Shown here: piece after piece, positions 1-9,102 of the stretch
Position numbering within the stretch: the first letter of the stretch is position 1
Layout of the letters: every line of letters begins with the position of its first letter
Origin: 40-80 sp964503665
GTDB lineage: Bacteria > Bacteroidota > Bacteroidia > Flavobacteriales_D > Crocinitomicaceae
Direction of reading: 5' to 3'
Length of the DNA: 64,000 nt
Assembly: GCA_964503665.1 (NCBI GenBank)
Contig: CAZDAR010000001.1
Coordinates: 123,305-187,304 of the forward strand
Notes under the pieces: model-generated
Seen by the model: the letters and a program-made list of their open reading frames with translations, nothing else
Told to the model about the DNA's origin: nothing
Databases searched by the model: none
Position numbers and translations under genes: made by a program

Positions 1-1
1 C

Positions 2-289
2 AAAAAACAATTATACTTACCCGCTTCAACCCTCCCTAAATTGAAAGGGAATGAGTTTTATGACCATGAAATCGTTGGATTTAAGGTGATAGATAAAACT
101 TACGGTGAAGTTGGAGAAGTAGAACAAGTTGTTGATTTAGCTATCAATCCACTGTTTCAAGTTAGGCATAGTAGTGGCAAAGAGATTTTAGTTCCTTTGC
201 GTAAAGAGTTTATTTTCAAAATTGACCGCGTCAGCAAAGAACTTCATTTAGATATTCCCGAAGGCTTAATAGAACTTTACTTACAGTAA
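2..289 (+). CDS. rimM: Ribosome maturation factor RimM, C-terminal part (5' end outside window)
   Basis: The frame is open from the first bases of the window, so the gene begins upstream; the first in-window initiation-type codon is an internal TTG and not the start. The visible 95 residues match the end of the RimM N-terminal barrel followed by the PRC-barrel domain, with the family pattern of a conserved FYDHEIVGF segment, G-E-V-G-E-V, and a closing stretch ILVPLRKEFIFKID. RimM binds ribosomal protein S19 and helps mature the 16S rRNA head domain. The next gene starts on the base after its stop, which suggests translational coupling. Identification rests on my recognition of the PRC-barrel pattern. 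Confidence 0.85.
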   Translation, partial: KKQLYLPASTLPKLKGNEFYDHEIVGFKVIDKTYGEVGEVEQVVDLAINPLFQVRHSSGKEILVPLRKEFIFKIDRVSKELHLDIPEGLIELYLQ

Positions 290-1015
290 TTGTCTTCCTT
301 TAATTTCAAATATTTTACGATTCAACAAGAACATGCCGCTATGAAAGTTGGTACTGATGCTATGTTGTTAGGAGCTTTTGCTGAAGTCGATAATCACGAT
401 GAGGTTTTAGATATTGGCGCAGGAACAGGTGTTTTATCATTGATGCTGGCGCAAAAGGCAGCTAACCTATCTGTATCAGCGGTTGAATTCGACGAAGAAG
501 CACTCAAAGATTTAGCAGTTAATTTTCAAAACTCATCGTTTGACTCAAATTTTACGATTCTAGCCGAAGACTTTAATACATTGGAATTGGAGAAGCAATT
601 CGATGTTATTATTTCCAATCCTCCTTTTTACAAAGATTCCTTTACAGCAGGAGAGAAGGGAAGTCGATCAAAAGCACGGAATGAGGAGAATTTATCTTTT
701 GAAACACTTATTTCAAGATCAAAAAAAATGCTAAAACCAGGAGGTAGATTTTGGTTTATCTTTCCTTCTTCATGCTATGACCAAATAAAACGATTCGTTG
801 TTGAAAACCAGTTATTCATGGAGAAAGAAGTAGTTGTTAATGGAAAGCCAAGCACACCTACTCGCGTAATATTTTGTCTGTCTTTGGTAAAATCAGATAA
901 GGTTGAGAAGTACAGTTTAACAATTAGAAATAGTAGTGGTGGATACACCCAAGAATATATTGAGTTAACCAAAGATTTTCACGCAAAGGATTTATCTCAA
1001 AAAAAAGAAGGCTAA
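290..1015 (+). CDS. trmN6: tRNA1(Val) adenine-N6 methyltransferase (TrmN6/YfiC family)
   Basis: A 241-residue class I SAM-dependent methyltransferase. The SAM-binding loop DIGAGTG is at residues 41-47 and the catalytic NPPF, typical of N6-adenine methyltransferases, at 110-113. The N-terminal IQQEHAAMKVGTDAMLLG is the hallmark of the YfiC/TrmN6 family, which methylates A37 of tRNA-Val. The start is a TTG directly abutting the rimM stop; the next ATG would cut into the conserved N-terminus. A strong hairpin lies on the stop codon side. Bacteroidetes members are sometimes simply annotated as methyltransferase, and substrate is inferred from family. Confidence 0.88.
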   Translation: MSSFNFKYFTIQQEHAAMKVGTDAMLLGAFAEVDNHDEVLDIGAGTGVLSLMLAQKAANLSVSAVEFDEEALKDLAVNFQNSSFDSNFTILAEDFNTLELEKQFDVIISNPPFYKDSFTAGEKGSRSKARNEENLSFETLISRSKKMLKPGGRFWFIFPSSCYDQIKRFVVENQLFMEKEVVVNGKPSTPTRVIFCLSLVKSDKVEKYSLTIRNSSGGYTQEYIELTKDFHAKDLSQKKEG

Positions 1016-1042
1016 AATAAAGTAAATCTATTTTAGCCTTCT
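1006..1042. terminator. Bidirectional intrinsic terminator
   Basis: A perfect 14-bp inverted repeat (arms 1006-1019 and 1029-1042) with a 9-base loop. The left side has an A-run that becomes a T-run on the minus strand. It sits between the converging trmN6 and DoxX genes and overlaps the trmN6 stop, so it can end transcription from both sides. Confidence 0.8.
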
Positions 1043-1060
1043 TACAATTTTGTGAGCTTT

Positions 1061-1477
1061 TTATTTAGAAAGCATATTGTCAAAACTATGTTTTCCTGGG
1101 CCTAAAATAAGGATAGCGATGAATGCTCCCATTATTGCTAGGTTTATATCATTATTGCCTATTACGTCAAAGTTATTCACCGTACTCATGATGACATATG
1201 CCGTAATGATGAGTGGAATCGTAGCTAATCGAGTGAAGAGACCAATAATTAAAAGAATAGAACAACCAAACTCTGCAAAAATTGCGAGTGAAAGAGAGAT
1301 ACTTGGACTCATGCCTAAAAAAGATACAAATTCAGGACTGATTTTATCAAAATTGACAATTTTAGCCCAGCCATGAGGAATCATAATGGTACCAAATACA
1401 AATCGCAATAGTAATGATGTCCAGTCAGCTGCGTTCTTTGAGGATTTAGTAGATAGTAAGATTTTCTTAAACTTCAT
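1061..1477 (-). CDS. DoxX family membrane protein
   Basis: A 138-residue protein with four hydrophobic segments in the usual DoxX arrangement: LLLRFVFGTIMIPHGWAK near the N-terminus, a second helix after the loop at about residue 60, then two more toward the C-terminus (IPLIITAYVIM, IMGAFIAILILG). The R-F-x-x-G-x-x-x-x-x-H-G pattern in helix 1 and F-A-E in helix 2 are family features. DoxX proteins are small integral membrane proteins linked to redox or thiol-stress complexes in some bacteria; the role here is unknown. It converges on trmN6 and is followed upstream by an OsmC gene in the same direction, 54 bp away, which hints at a shared peroxide or redox theme. Confidence 0.85.
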   Translation of the reverse strand: MKFKKILLSTKSSKNAADWTSLLLRFVFGTIMIPHGWAKIVNFDKISPEFVSFLGMSPSISLSLAIFAEFGCSILLIIGLFTRLATIPLIITAYVIMSTVNNFDVIGNNDINLAIMGAFIAILILGPGKHSFDNMLSK

Positions 1478-1531
1478 ACTTGTATTAAATTAAAGATTTT
1501 GACTCGTATACTCGTTATATTGAAAATGGTT

Positions 1532-1930
1532 TCACTTTAGTTCGGAAGAAATCTCAATAGCATTCGTTATTAATTTATGAATAGGGCATTTATTAGCGAT
1601 TTGAAACAATCGTTCTCGTTGTTCCGCTGTCAAGTTTCCATCTAATTCAATTTCGCGGTGAATAGTAGGTAGTTCTCCTGGCTTCTCAGCTTTGATAAAC
1701 TGAATATTTGTTCGTATTTCTTTTAACGCCCACTCTTTGCGGTCTGCATACATTTTTAGTGTTGCAGAAGTACAGGCAGCTAAAGCCGCAATAATAAGTT
1801 CATCTGGAGACATGCCTTTGTTTTTACCACCTAATTCAGTTGGCTCATCTGAGATTAGTGTATGACCTGATTGTGAGGTTATTTCAGTCTCATAATTTTC
1901 TGATTGTGTTTTTGATTGAATAGATATCAT
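1532..1930 (-). CDS. OsmC/Ohr family peroxide-reducing protein
   Basis: A 132-residue OsmC-family protein of normal length. Family signatures are the DEPTELGGKNKGMSPDELI segment (residues 28-46) and the two redox cysteines, C53 in ALAACTSATL and C115 in NKCPIHK. OsmC/Ohr proteins are cytosolic thiol peroxidases that detoxify organic hydroperoxides. The C-P-I-H-K second site places it nearer the general OsmC (YhfA-like) branch than true Ohr. The gene lies 54 bp upstream of the DoxX gene on the same strand and could be cotranscribed with it. Confidence 0.88.
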   Translation of the reverse strand: MISIQSKTQSENYETEITSQSGHTLISDEPTELGGKNKGMSPDELIIAALAACTSATLKMYADRKEWALKEIRTNIQFIKAEKPGELPTIHREIELDGNLTAEQRERLFQIANKCPIHKLITNAIEISSELK

Positions 1931-2100
1931 GATTATAAGATTTAATATTAAAGTACTATTTTACGATTATTTCTCAGAGAAAGCAATGTTTAAGGTGTTT
2001 ATTTTTTAATATCAGACATAGCTAGGTGAAGAACAAAATCTTGATTTAAGAAAATGGAAGACTTTGAAAATAAATGCGGTTATTCAATTGAAGTAATAAA

Positions 2101-3528
2101 ATGTTTTCGTATTTTAGCATAAGATTCAATTTCAAACCATTGATTAAAACTGCTCTCTTTTCTTTTATAATTCTGCTATGTTTTTCTTGTAATACGAATG
2201 TTGTAACAGAAATTAAAATAGTCAAAGAATTGAAAAATAAAGACTTACCGTATGTCTTACATAAAGGTAAGTTATCTGTGTTGTTTGAAAATAATTCATC
2301 TTCTTACTTTGAATACCATGGAAGTAGTATGGGATTTGAATATGATATATTAAAAGAGTTTTGTAAAGACCATCAGTTGGAGTTGGATATTCATATCGCT
2401 TCCAATAGAAATGATATGTTTAAAATGTTACAAGATGGTGAAGTAGATGTTATTGCAAGCAATCTTTCCGTTACCAATGACCGAAAAAAAGAGATTTCTT
2501 TTTCCTCCCCCATTCTAAATGTTGAACAAGTATTAGTCCAACGTAAGTTCGATGAAGAAAACCCTTCAGATTATATTTCTGATGCGACACAATTAGCACA
2601 TAAAAAAGTAAACGTTTGGGAGAATTCAGTTTATTATGATAAACTAAAAAGTATACAAAATGAGTTGGGGGATACTATTTATATTTATGGTGAGAATGGC
2701 GATATTAGTACAGATTATTTAATTGAACAGGTGGCAGATGGCAATATTCAATATACCGTTACCGATAAAAATATTGCACTTATTAATCAATATTATTGGA
2801 AAAATATAGATATTTCTCTTGAACTAAGCTTTAAGCAGAAAATTGCATTTGGACTTCGTAAATCATCCGTCAAATTAAAGGCTGAGTTGGATAACTGGAT
2901 TGAAAAGTTTAGAGAAACGGAATTGTATAGCTTTCTACACTATAAATATTTTGAACTGCCATCAACAGCACAATTAGCATTAAAATCTTCGCCTTCTTCC
3001 AATTATGCTGCAGTGAGAAAATTAATTATTGCTCAATCAAAAAACAAACCGTTTGATTGGGAATTAGTAGCTTCTATTATTTATCAAGAATCTCGATTTA
3101 ATCCCACTATTATCGGTTTAGGTGGGGCTTATGGATTGTTTCAATTTATGCCTTCTACTGGCGTGAAATTCGGTGTTTATCCTAGCTCTACTATAGAGGA
3201 ACAAGTAGAAGGGGGAATTAAACTCATTTTAAAAAATTACAACCTTTGGAGTAGTGCCAGTACTGAAGAAGATCGAATTAAGTTTACCTTAGCGGGTTAC
3301 AATTCAGGAGCATCTCATTTATATGATGCTAGAACCTTGGCTGCTAAACATCATTTGAATCCCAATAAATGGAATAATAACGTAGAAATAATGTATCGAA
3401 ATCTTTCTTCTCCAGAATATTACAATGATCCAGACGTTAAATATGGTTCCTCTAGAGGTGTTCTAACGGTATATTACGTAAGGGATGTTTACAACCGATA
3501 CATTAAATATAAAAGCACGAATAAATAA
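2101..3528 (+). CDS. mltF: MltF-like membrane-bound lytic murein transglycosylase (lipoprotein)
   Basis: A 475-residue two-domain protein. The N-terminus has a signal anchor and lipobox ending at C30 (LLCFSC). Residues about 50-280 form a bacterial extracellular solute-binding type 3 fold, with the segments GFEYDILKEF and DGEVDVIASNLSVTNDR. Residues about 300-470 are an SLT lysozyme-like domain with catalytic Glu at residue 330 in IYQESRFNP, then GLGGAYGLFQFMPST. This is the domain order of MltF, which cleaves peptidoglycan glycan strands to anhydromuropeptides. The stop codon abuts the miaA start. Confidence 0.9.
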   Translation: MFSYFSIRFNFKPLIKTALFSFIILLCFSCNTNVVTEIKIVKELKNKDLPYVLHKGKLSVLFENNSSSYFEYHGSSMGFEYDILKEFCKDHQLELDIHIASNRNDMFKMLQDGEVDVIASNLSVTNDRKKEISFSSPILNVEQVLVQRKFDEENPSDYISDATQLAHKKVNVWENSVYYDKLKSIQNELGDTIYIYGENGDISTDYLIEQVADGNIQYTVTDKNIALINQYYWKNIDISLELSFKQKIAFGLRKSSVKLKAELDNWIEKFRETELYSFLHYKYFELPSTAQLALKSSPSSNYAAVRKLIIAQSKNKPFDWELVASIIYQESRFNPTIIGLGGAYGLFQFMPSTGVKFGVYPSSTIEEQVEGGIKLILKNYNLWSSASTEEDRIKFTLAGYNSGASHLYDARTLAAKHHLNPNKWNNNVEIMYRNLSSPEYYNDPDVKYGSSRGVLTVYYVRDVYNRYIKYKSTNK

Positions 3529-4434
3529 ATGCCCTCAAAAAAAAAACTAATTGTCATTCAGGGCCCAACAGCTTGTGGCAAAACTGCATTATCTATTGCG
3601 TTAGCAAAACATTTTAATACAGATATTCTTTCCGCAGACTCACGACAGTTTTATAGAGAAATGGAAATTGGAACCGCAAAACCAACGCTTATTGAATTGC
3701 AAGAGGTGTCACATCATTTCATTAATTCAAATTCTATTCATCACCTGCTAACCGCTGGAGAATATGAACAACAAGCATTACTTCTTTTAGAGGAACTTTT
3801 TCAAAAGAGTGATACAGTTATACTTGTTGGTGGTTCGGGTATGTTTGTGGATGCCTTAGTGGACGGTTTAGATCTTATTCCGACAAACGAGCCTATTCGA
3901 GAAGAGTTAAATAAGCGTTTTGAAAATGAAGGTATTAGCAATTTGGTACAGGAATTGATATCACTGGACGAGAGTGCGAATAACACGATAGATTTAAATA
4001 ATCCACATCGCGTTATTAGAGCACTCGAAGTAGTTTTAATTACTGGAAAATCAATTAGTTCTTTTAAAAATCGTACGCCAAAAAAACGTTTGTTTGATAC
4101 TTATCGATTTGCGATAAATTTACCGCGTGAAGTATTATATGAGCGGATTAACAAACGGGTAGATATAATGCTAAAACAAGGACTGTGGGAGGAGATTCAA
4201 CAGTTATATGCCTTGAAGCATTTAAAGACACTTCAGACAGTAGGATATCAAGAGTTTTTCGAGTATTTGGATGGTGCAATTTCTTTTGAAGAAGCGATTG
4301 AGTTAGTCAAGAGAAACAGTAGGAGATATGCTAAACGCCAATTGACTTGGCTACGACGAACGAAAGATATAAATTGGTTAGAAGGACAAGACGTTAAAAC
4401 ACAAGTTGACGAAATTTTAAAGAAGTTAGAATGA
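3529..4434 (+). CDS. miaA: tRNA dimethylallyltransferase
   Basis: A 301-residue MiaA of normal length. The P-loop GPTACGKT is at residues 12-19, followed by DILSADSRQFYREMEIGTAK, the substrate and DMAPP binding signature. The C-terminal part has LQTVGYQEFFEYLDG and RRYAKRQLTWLRR, both typical. The enzyme transfers a dimethylallyl group to N6 of A37 in tRNAs reading UNN codons. The ATG follows the mltF stop directly, and the last four bases overlap the next ABC ATPase gene (ATGA). Confidence 0.95.
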   Translation: MPSKKKLIVIQGPTACGKTALSIALAKHFNTDILSADSRQFYREMEIGTAKPTLIELQEVSHHFINSNSIHHLLTAGEYEQQALLLLEELFQKSDTVILVGGSGMFVDALVDGLDLIPTNEPIREELNKRFENEGISNLVQELISLDESANNTIDLNNPHRVIRALEVVLITGKSISSFKNRTPKKRLFDTYRFAINLPREVLYERINKRVDIMLKQGLWEEIQQLYALKHLKTLQTVGYQEFFEYLDGAISFEEAIELVKRNSRRYAKRQLTWLRRTKDINWLEGQDVKTQVDEILKKLE

Positions 4435-5072
4435 GAATTCAGTTAAACAATGTGGAGCCTGTACCGTTACGAGATGTCCAAAATCATGTTTCGACGTGTT
4501 GGAATACGATAGTAGATATTCTTTCCGATCAGCGAGTTGTTGTTCAGGCAGTTTCAGGAAAGGGAAAATCGACCTTTGTCAATAGTATTTATGGCATTCG
4601 CTTTGACTTCGATGGTGAGATTTTATTGGACGGACAGTCTACTAAAACTATTTCAATGGATGAATGGAGTGATATACGTTCTACTAAGTTATCGGTTGTT
4701 TTTCAGGATTTACAACTCATCCCTCATTTAACAGTGGAAGAAAATCTATCCTTGAAAAATGAATTAACGCATCACAAGACAAGTGAAGAACAAAAACAAA
4801 TGGTAGAACGTGTCGGACTTCTAGACAAATGGAGCACCCCTTGTGGATTGCTTTCATATGGGCAACAACAGCGAATTGCCATTGTTAGAGCATTGCTTCA
4901 ACCGTTTGAAGTCATTTTGTTAGATGAACCCTTTGCTCATTTAGATAGTGAGAATTCACAGCTTTGTTATGCGCTCATAGATGAAGAAGCCAGAAAAAAT
5001 AACGCAACGGTGGTACTGACGACCTTGAACAATACAACGATTGATTCATTTGACCAATTATTGATATTATGA
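4431..5072 (+). CDS. ABC transporter ATP-binding protein with degenerate Walker A
   Basis: A 213-residue ATPase of the LolD/MacB/FtsE type. The P-loop is at residues 40-48 (AVSGKGKST), where the first conserved Gly is replaced by Ala and the middle SG pair is retained. The Q-loop VVFQDLQ, signature LSYGQQQR, Walker B VILLDEP and D-loop AHLD are all present. The usual N-terminal strand pattern is weak, and the segment before the P-loop is unlike other LolD proteins. It overlaps miaA by 4 bp and the permease gene by 4 bp, so the two transporter genes are translationally coupled. Substrate is unknown. Confidence 0.85.
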   Translation: MRIQLNNVEPVPLRDVQNHVSTCWNTIVDILSDQRVVVQAVSGKGKSTFVNSIYGIRFDFDGEILLDGQSTKTISMDEWSDIRSTKLSVVFQDLQLIPHLTVEENLSLKNELTHHKTSEEQKQMVERVGLLDKWSTPCGLLSYGQQQRIAIVRALLQPFEVILLDEPFAHLDSENSQLCYALIDEEARKNNATVVLTTLNNTTIDSFDQLLIL

Positions 5073-6244
5073 AAATCTATCATAAACTTTTCTTTTCGAC
5101 AACCAGCAAGACACAACTTGTTGTTGCTGGATTTGCCACATTCATAGGCTTTCTGTTGTTATTAGTTGGAATTAATTATGTTTTCCAAATTCAAAATTAT
5201 CGTTCTCAAAATGAACTCTTAACCGATAATGTTTTTGTGGTTCAACGAAAAATATCCAGTGGTGGAGCTTTTAAGATTCAGAAAACAGAATTTAATGAGA
5301 AAGATCAAGCGTTTATCAAAAGTCAACCTTTTATCGACAACTTTCAGCCTTTGACCACCAATAATTTCGACGTGGATTTTCAATTGTCGGATGAGAATAT
5401 GCCCTACATGCGCACCGATATCTTTATACAGAGCATTTTACCGGACTTTTTGGATGTGAAAAATATAGATTGGAGTTGGGATTCCACAAAAAGCTATGTG
5501 CCAATTATTGTTCCTAAGGAGTTTTTGATTATGATGAATTCATTTATGAGTTCAAAGAATATGCCTCAGCTTTCAGAGGAATTGGCGAAGAAGATTCATT
5601 TTAGATTTAATCTTAAAAAAGGAGATCAGCGTGAGGCTATTGAATGTCGTGTGGTGGGATTTACAAGTGTTTTTTCAGCTGTATTGGTTCCCGATGAATT
5701 TATGAAATATGGTAGTCGTAAATATGGAACCGAAAAGGAGAAAATCACACAATTGATACTTTCTCACTACGAAGATGGTTTTGGTCAATTTAAAAAATTC
5801 CTAGTAGATAATTACTTGGAGACTAAGTCTACTGACTTGATTATGAGTCAAGTAAAGAGCATGACATTAATATTATTTAATTTCATAGTGGTATTGGCAG
5901 TAATTATCATTGCATTGTCTGCAGTTATATTTTCTCAATACAGTCAGTTAATGATTGAGTCCAAAAAATATGAGATACAAACTATGTTACGCTTGGGACA
6001 CAGAGTGAAAGCCATTACGAATGTTATTTTTTATTATTTCGCTAAAATTATATTGATTATCAATATTTTGACAGTGGGTGTTTTCATTGTAACATTATTT
6101 TTTCTTAATTCATATTTTGCAAAATATGGCTTTGATTTTCAACATTCACTCTCATTTTATCCATTTATTGTGCTAGGTTTTATTAATTTCACATTATTAT
6201 ATTTTATTTGGAAGAAAATATCCTCCGTTATAAAGCATTATTAA
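5069..6244 (+). CDS. FtsX/MacB-like ABC transporter permease
   Basis: A 391-residue membrane protein. One transmembrane helix lies near the N-terminus (about residues 16-37), followed by roughly 220 residues predicted to be periplasmic, then three helices in the last 130 residues (starting near VKSMTLILFNFIVVLAVIII, ANVIFYYFAKIILI-type and YPFIVLGFINFTLL). This 1+3 topology is that of FtsX, LolC/E and MacB permeases (type VII ABC systems), which do mechanical work rather than classical transport. It overlaps the preceding ATPase gene by 4 bp. Function cannot be assigned further. Confidence 0.75.
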   Translation: MKIYHKLFFSTTSKTQLVVAGFATFIGFLLLLVGINYVFQIQNYRSQNELLTDNVFVVQRKISSGGAFKIQKTEFNEKDQAFIKSQPFIDNFQPLTTNNFDVDFQLSDENMPYMRTDIFIQSILPDFLDVKNIDWSWDSTKSYVPIIVPKEFLIMMNSFMSSKNMPQLSEELAKKIHFRFNLKKGDQREAIECRVVGFTSVFSAVLVPDEFMKYGSRKYGTEKEKITQLILSHYEDGFGQFKKFLVDNYLETKSTDLIMSQVKSMTLILFNFIVVLAVIIIALSAVIFSQYSQLMIESKKYEIQTMLRLGHRVKAITNVIFYYFAKIILIINILTVGVFIVTLFFLNSYFAKYGFDFQHSLSFYPFIVLGFINFTLLYFIWKKISSVIKHY

Positions 6245-6312
6245 ATAGTTAATATTGTCTTAGCCATTGGTCTAAAAATTAATTTTAAACGTTTAAAAAT
6301 AAAAACTACAAA

Positions 6313-7836
6313 ATGAAAAAAGTACTTATATTATTTGCTGTAATCCTTCCTATTTTTGCTTTCAGTCAAAAAATTCGAATTAAAGTAGATGGTGAAAAAG
6401 ACACCACTGTTTTTTTGGTAAAGTATTATGGAAATAAAACACTTTATGCAGACACAGCGGAAATGGTGAATGGTGTTGTCACATTTGATGGGGCAAAGCA
6501 AAAGGCCGGAATGATGGGGCTTCTATTGCCTGGCCAAAAATTCTTTGAATTCATTTACAATAAATCGGAAGTAGATTTTGAAACGAAAGGACCGAATTAC
6601 GTTGGGAATATGAAAATCAAGAAATCAGTTGAAAACAGCCTATTTCTCGAGTATATTAATACGTTGAATGTGAATCGAGAGAAAAGCAATAGCTTGTTAG
6701 ATAAATCGAAAACACTCGATAAAGATTCAAAAGAGTATAAAGATATAATGGCACAGTTGGATGCTATTTCGAATGATGTAAAAAACTATCAGCATAAATT
6801 TGCAAAGGATCATAAAGATAAGCTTGTTGGAAAGATTGTTGCGATGATTTCAGAAGTAGAAATTCCTGAAGCACCAAAGAATGAAAAAGGAGAAATCATT
6901 GATTCCAACTTTCGATACTTTTATTACCGTGATCACTTTTTTGACAATGTAGATTTAAAAGACGATCGTTTAATTAATATGGCCATGTTTCATCAGAAAC
7001 TAGAAGTCTATTTTGGAGATAAATTCCTCATTCAAAATCCAGATACCATTGCAAAATTTGCTTTTAAACTGTTAGACCAAATGGATTATCGTTCAGAGAT
7101 ATTTAAGTACACTTTGACACAGATTATGATTACGGTAGAACAGTCGAAAGTAATGGGGATGGACAAAGCTTTTATCCTTCTAGGAGAGCGTTACTATTGT
7201 AATGTAGCTCCTGATGGAAAGCCCTACGTTGATTGGGTGAAAGAAGAAAAATTGAAAGATATTTGTGATAAAGTAAAAGTCGGTAAAAATCTAACAGTAG
7301 GAGCACAAGCTATTAATATTATTTTACCAGATACCACTGAGAAAAATTGGATGAGCCTCTATGATTTGAAAGCAGAATACACGATTTTATATTTCTGGGA
7401 AGCAACTTGTGGACATTGTAAAAAAGCAACGCCGTTATTGGAAAAACTCTATACTGAGAAATTAAAAGCACGAAATGTTGAGGTTTTTGCAGTAAGTAAA
7501 GCCATTGGAGATGAATTCAAGCAATGGAAAAAGTTTTCGTCAGATAACAAGCTAACCTTCATTAACGTTGCATTGACAGATAGTATTTATAAAGATGCTG
7601 TGAAAGATGCCCGTAAATACATCCCTAGATATACGACCATTGAGTCATTGAATTTCTCAGATACCTACGATGTTTATTCGACTCCAACTATTTATGTATT
7701 GGATAAAGACAAGAAAATTGTCGGAAAACGATTAGGATTGGAGCAATTAGAAGAATTCATCGATCGAATGCAAGGAGTGAAAGATGCTGTCAAAATTATT
7801 CCTCATGATTTTGAAAAAGACAAAAGTAATCACTAG
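6313..7836 (+). CDS. Thioredoxin-like fold protein with DUF4369/DUF5106-type N-terminal region
   Basis: A 507-residue exported protein. The signal peptide is residues 1-19 (cleavage after FAFSQ). The N-terminal region IRIKVDGEKDTTVFLVKYYG resembles the DUF4369 beta domain, and the middle resembles DUF5106. The C-terminal domain has a thioredoxin active site, CGHC at residues 366-369 in FWEATCGHCKK, and the cis-Pro strand VYSTPTIYVLD. Such Bacteroidetes proteins are periplasmic TlpA/ResA-like disulfide reductases, possibly acting on cytochromes or outer membrane proteins. The gene is monocistronic: it starts 68 bp after the permease and ends at a strong terminator. Confidence 0.8.
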   Translation: MKKVLILFAVILPIFAFSQKIRIKVDGEKDTTVFLVKYYGNKTLYADTAEMVNGVVTFDGAKQKAGMMGLLLPGQKFFEFIYNKSEVDFETKGPNYVGNMKIKKSVENSLFLEYINTLNVNREKSNSLLDKSKTLDKDSKEYKDIMAQLDAISNDVKNYQHKFAKDHKDKLVGKIVAMISEVEIPEAPKNEKGEIIDSNFRYFYYRDHFFDNVDLKDDRLINMAMFHQKLEVYFGDKFLIQNPDTIAKFAFKLLDQMDYRSEIFKYTLTQIMITVEQSKVMGMDKAFILLGERYYCNVAPDGKPYVDWVKEEKLKDICDKVKVGKNLTVGAQAINIILPDTTEKNWMSLYDLKAEYTILYFWEATCGHCKKATPLLEKLYTEKLKARNVEVFAVSKAIGDEFKQWKKFSSDNKLTFINVALTDSIYKDAVKDARKYIPRYTTIESLNFSDTYDVYSTPTIYVLDKDKKIVGKRLGLEQLEEFIDRMQGVKDAVKIIPHDFEKDKSNH

Positions 7837-7861
7837 TTTTTAGAAGAAATAAAAATAGATG

Positions 7862-7896
7862 AACGCCAACTTGGATTATAAAAGTTGGCGTTTTTT
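7862..7896 (+). terminator. Intrinsic terminator
   Basis: A perfect 11-bp inverted repeat, arms 7862-7872 and 7882-7892 with a 9-base loop, followed by T at 7891-7896. It separates the thioredoxin-like gene from dnaX. Confidence 0.9.
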
Positions 7897-7973
7897 GTTT
7901 GTACTTTTATTTTTATTTTTTTAATCCAATCAATTCGCGTTATTCTTAAACTTAAATTCCTTATTTTTGTTTT

Positions 7974-9089
7974 ATGGAAGATTTTATTGTATCGGCTCGT
8001 AAATACAGACCACAAACATTTGATAGTGTTGTTGGGCAAAAATCCATTACATCTACATTAAAGAATGCTATCAAGAACAATCATTTGGCACAGGCATTCT
8101 TATTTTGTGGTTCTCGCGGAGTGGGGAAAACGACAACTGCTCGTATCCTTGCAAAAACAATAAATTGTACTAATAGAACAGAAAATGTAGAAGGATGTGA
8201 CGAGTGTGAATCTTGTAAATCTTTCAACGAAGGTGCTTCTCTTAACGTATATGAGCTTGATGCAGCTTCTAACAACTCGGTAGATGATATTCGTAGTTTG
8301 ATAGAGCAAGTTCGTATTGCGCCTCAATTAGGAACTCGTAAGGTGTATATTATTGACGAGGTTCACATGTTGTCAACGCAAGCGTTTAATGCGTTTTTGA
8401 AGACATTAGAGGAGCCACCAGCGCATGCTATATTCATCTTAGCGACTACCGAAAAACACAAGATTATTCCAACCATTCTATCCCGTTGTCAAATTTTTGA
8501 TTTCAATAGAATTAAAGTAAAGGATATTGCCGATTATTTGGCACAAATTGCTACAAAAGAAAGTATCACAGCTGATCCTGATGCACTGCATTTAATTGCG
8601 CAAAAAGCAGATGGCGCTCTTCGTGATGCCTTGTCTATTTTTGACCAAATCGTTAGTTATGCAGGTCATACTGTAACCTTGCAATTAGCACAAGAAAACC
8701 TAAATGTTCTAGATTACGATTATTACTTTAAGATTGTCGAAAGTGCCTATAAAGAAGATATTCCTGCTGCATTATTACTATATAATGACATTATAGAAAA
8801 AGGATTCGATGGCCATAATTTTGTGATTGGTTTGGCAGAACATTACCGTAATCTTTTGATGTGTAAAGATGTTCGTACGGCTAAATTATTAGAAGTAAGT
8901 GATACGGTTGAACAACGCTTTATCGATCAATCAAAACTATTGGATGCAAACTATGTTTTGCGTTGTTTAGGTGTGTTAAGTAAAACAGATGTTGACTATA
9001 AATCATCTAAAAATCAGCGTTTATTGGTTGAGTTGGCATTGATGCAAATTAGTTCAGTGAAATCGGAGCTTGAAAAAAAAAACGATTAA
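7974..9089 (+). CDS. dnaX: DNA polymerase III subunit gamma/tau, zero-frame product (gamma-like)
   Basis: The zero-frame product is 371 residues. It begins MEDFIVSARKYRPQTF, the usual Bacteroidetes DnaX start, and has the P-loop GSRGVGKTT near residue 46, the zinc-module cysteines between residues 63 and 82 (C-x8-C-x2-C-x2-C), VYIIDEVHML (Walker B) and the sensor LSRCQIFDF. It contains AAA+ domains I-II and the collar domain III. The frame stops at 9087 just after ten consecutive A residues. The tau-specific continuation is open in the -1 frame (see next feature), so this protein corresponds to a gamma-like short form of the clamp loader. Whether it is made by programmed frameshifting or the split is an indel is open. 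Confidence 0.9.
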   Translation: MEDFIVSARKYRPQTFDSVVGQKSITSTLKNAIKNNHLAQAFLFCGSRGVGKTTTARILAKTINCTNRTENVEGCDECESCKSFNEGASLNVYELDAASNNSVDDIRSLIEQVRIAPQLGTRKVYIIDEVHMLSTQAFNAFLKTLEEPPAHAIFILATTEKHKIIPTILSRCQIFDFNRIKVKDIADYLAQIATKESITADPDALHLIAQKADGALRDALSIFDQIVSYAGHTVTLQLAQENLNVLDYDYYFKIVESAYKEDIPAALLLYNDIIEKGFDGHNFVIGLAEHYRNLLMCKDVRTAKLLEVSDTVEQRFIDQSKLLDANYVLRCLGVLSKTDVDYKSSKNQRLLVELALMQISSVKSELEKKND

Positions 9090-9102
9090 CTGACCCCGTT
9101 AA
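9065..9102 (+). promoter_or_regulatory. dnaX: Candidate -1 frameshift / slippage site in dnaX
   Basis: Ten A residues occupy 9073-9082. In the zero frame they read GAA AAA AAA AAC, giving two nested slippery heptamers, A AAA AAA and A AAA AAC. A GGAG is at 9065-9068, 5-8 bases upstream, and the zero-frame stop follows at 9087. A weak 5-bp stem (9086-9090 with 9098-9102) follows. The layout parallels the E. coli dnaX -1 frameshift (Shine-Dalgarno-like stimulator plus A-rich heptamer) and the Thermus dnaX A-run slippage. A sequencing or true indel in the homopolymer remains possible. Confidence 0.6.

Noticed and set aside
7962..7969. TATTTTTG as the dnaX promoter
   Set aside because: It lies only 4 bases before the dnaX ATG, so transcription would start at or inside the start codon; probably chance.
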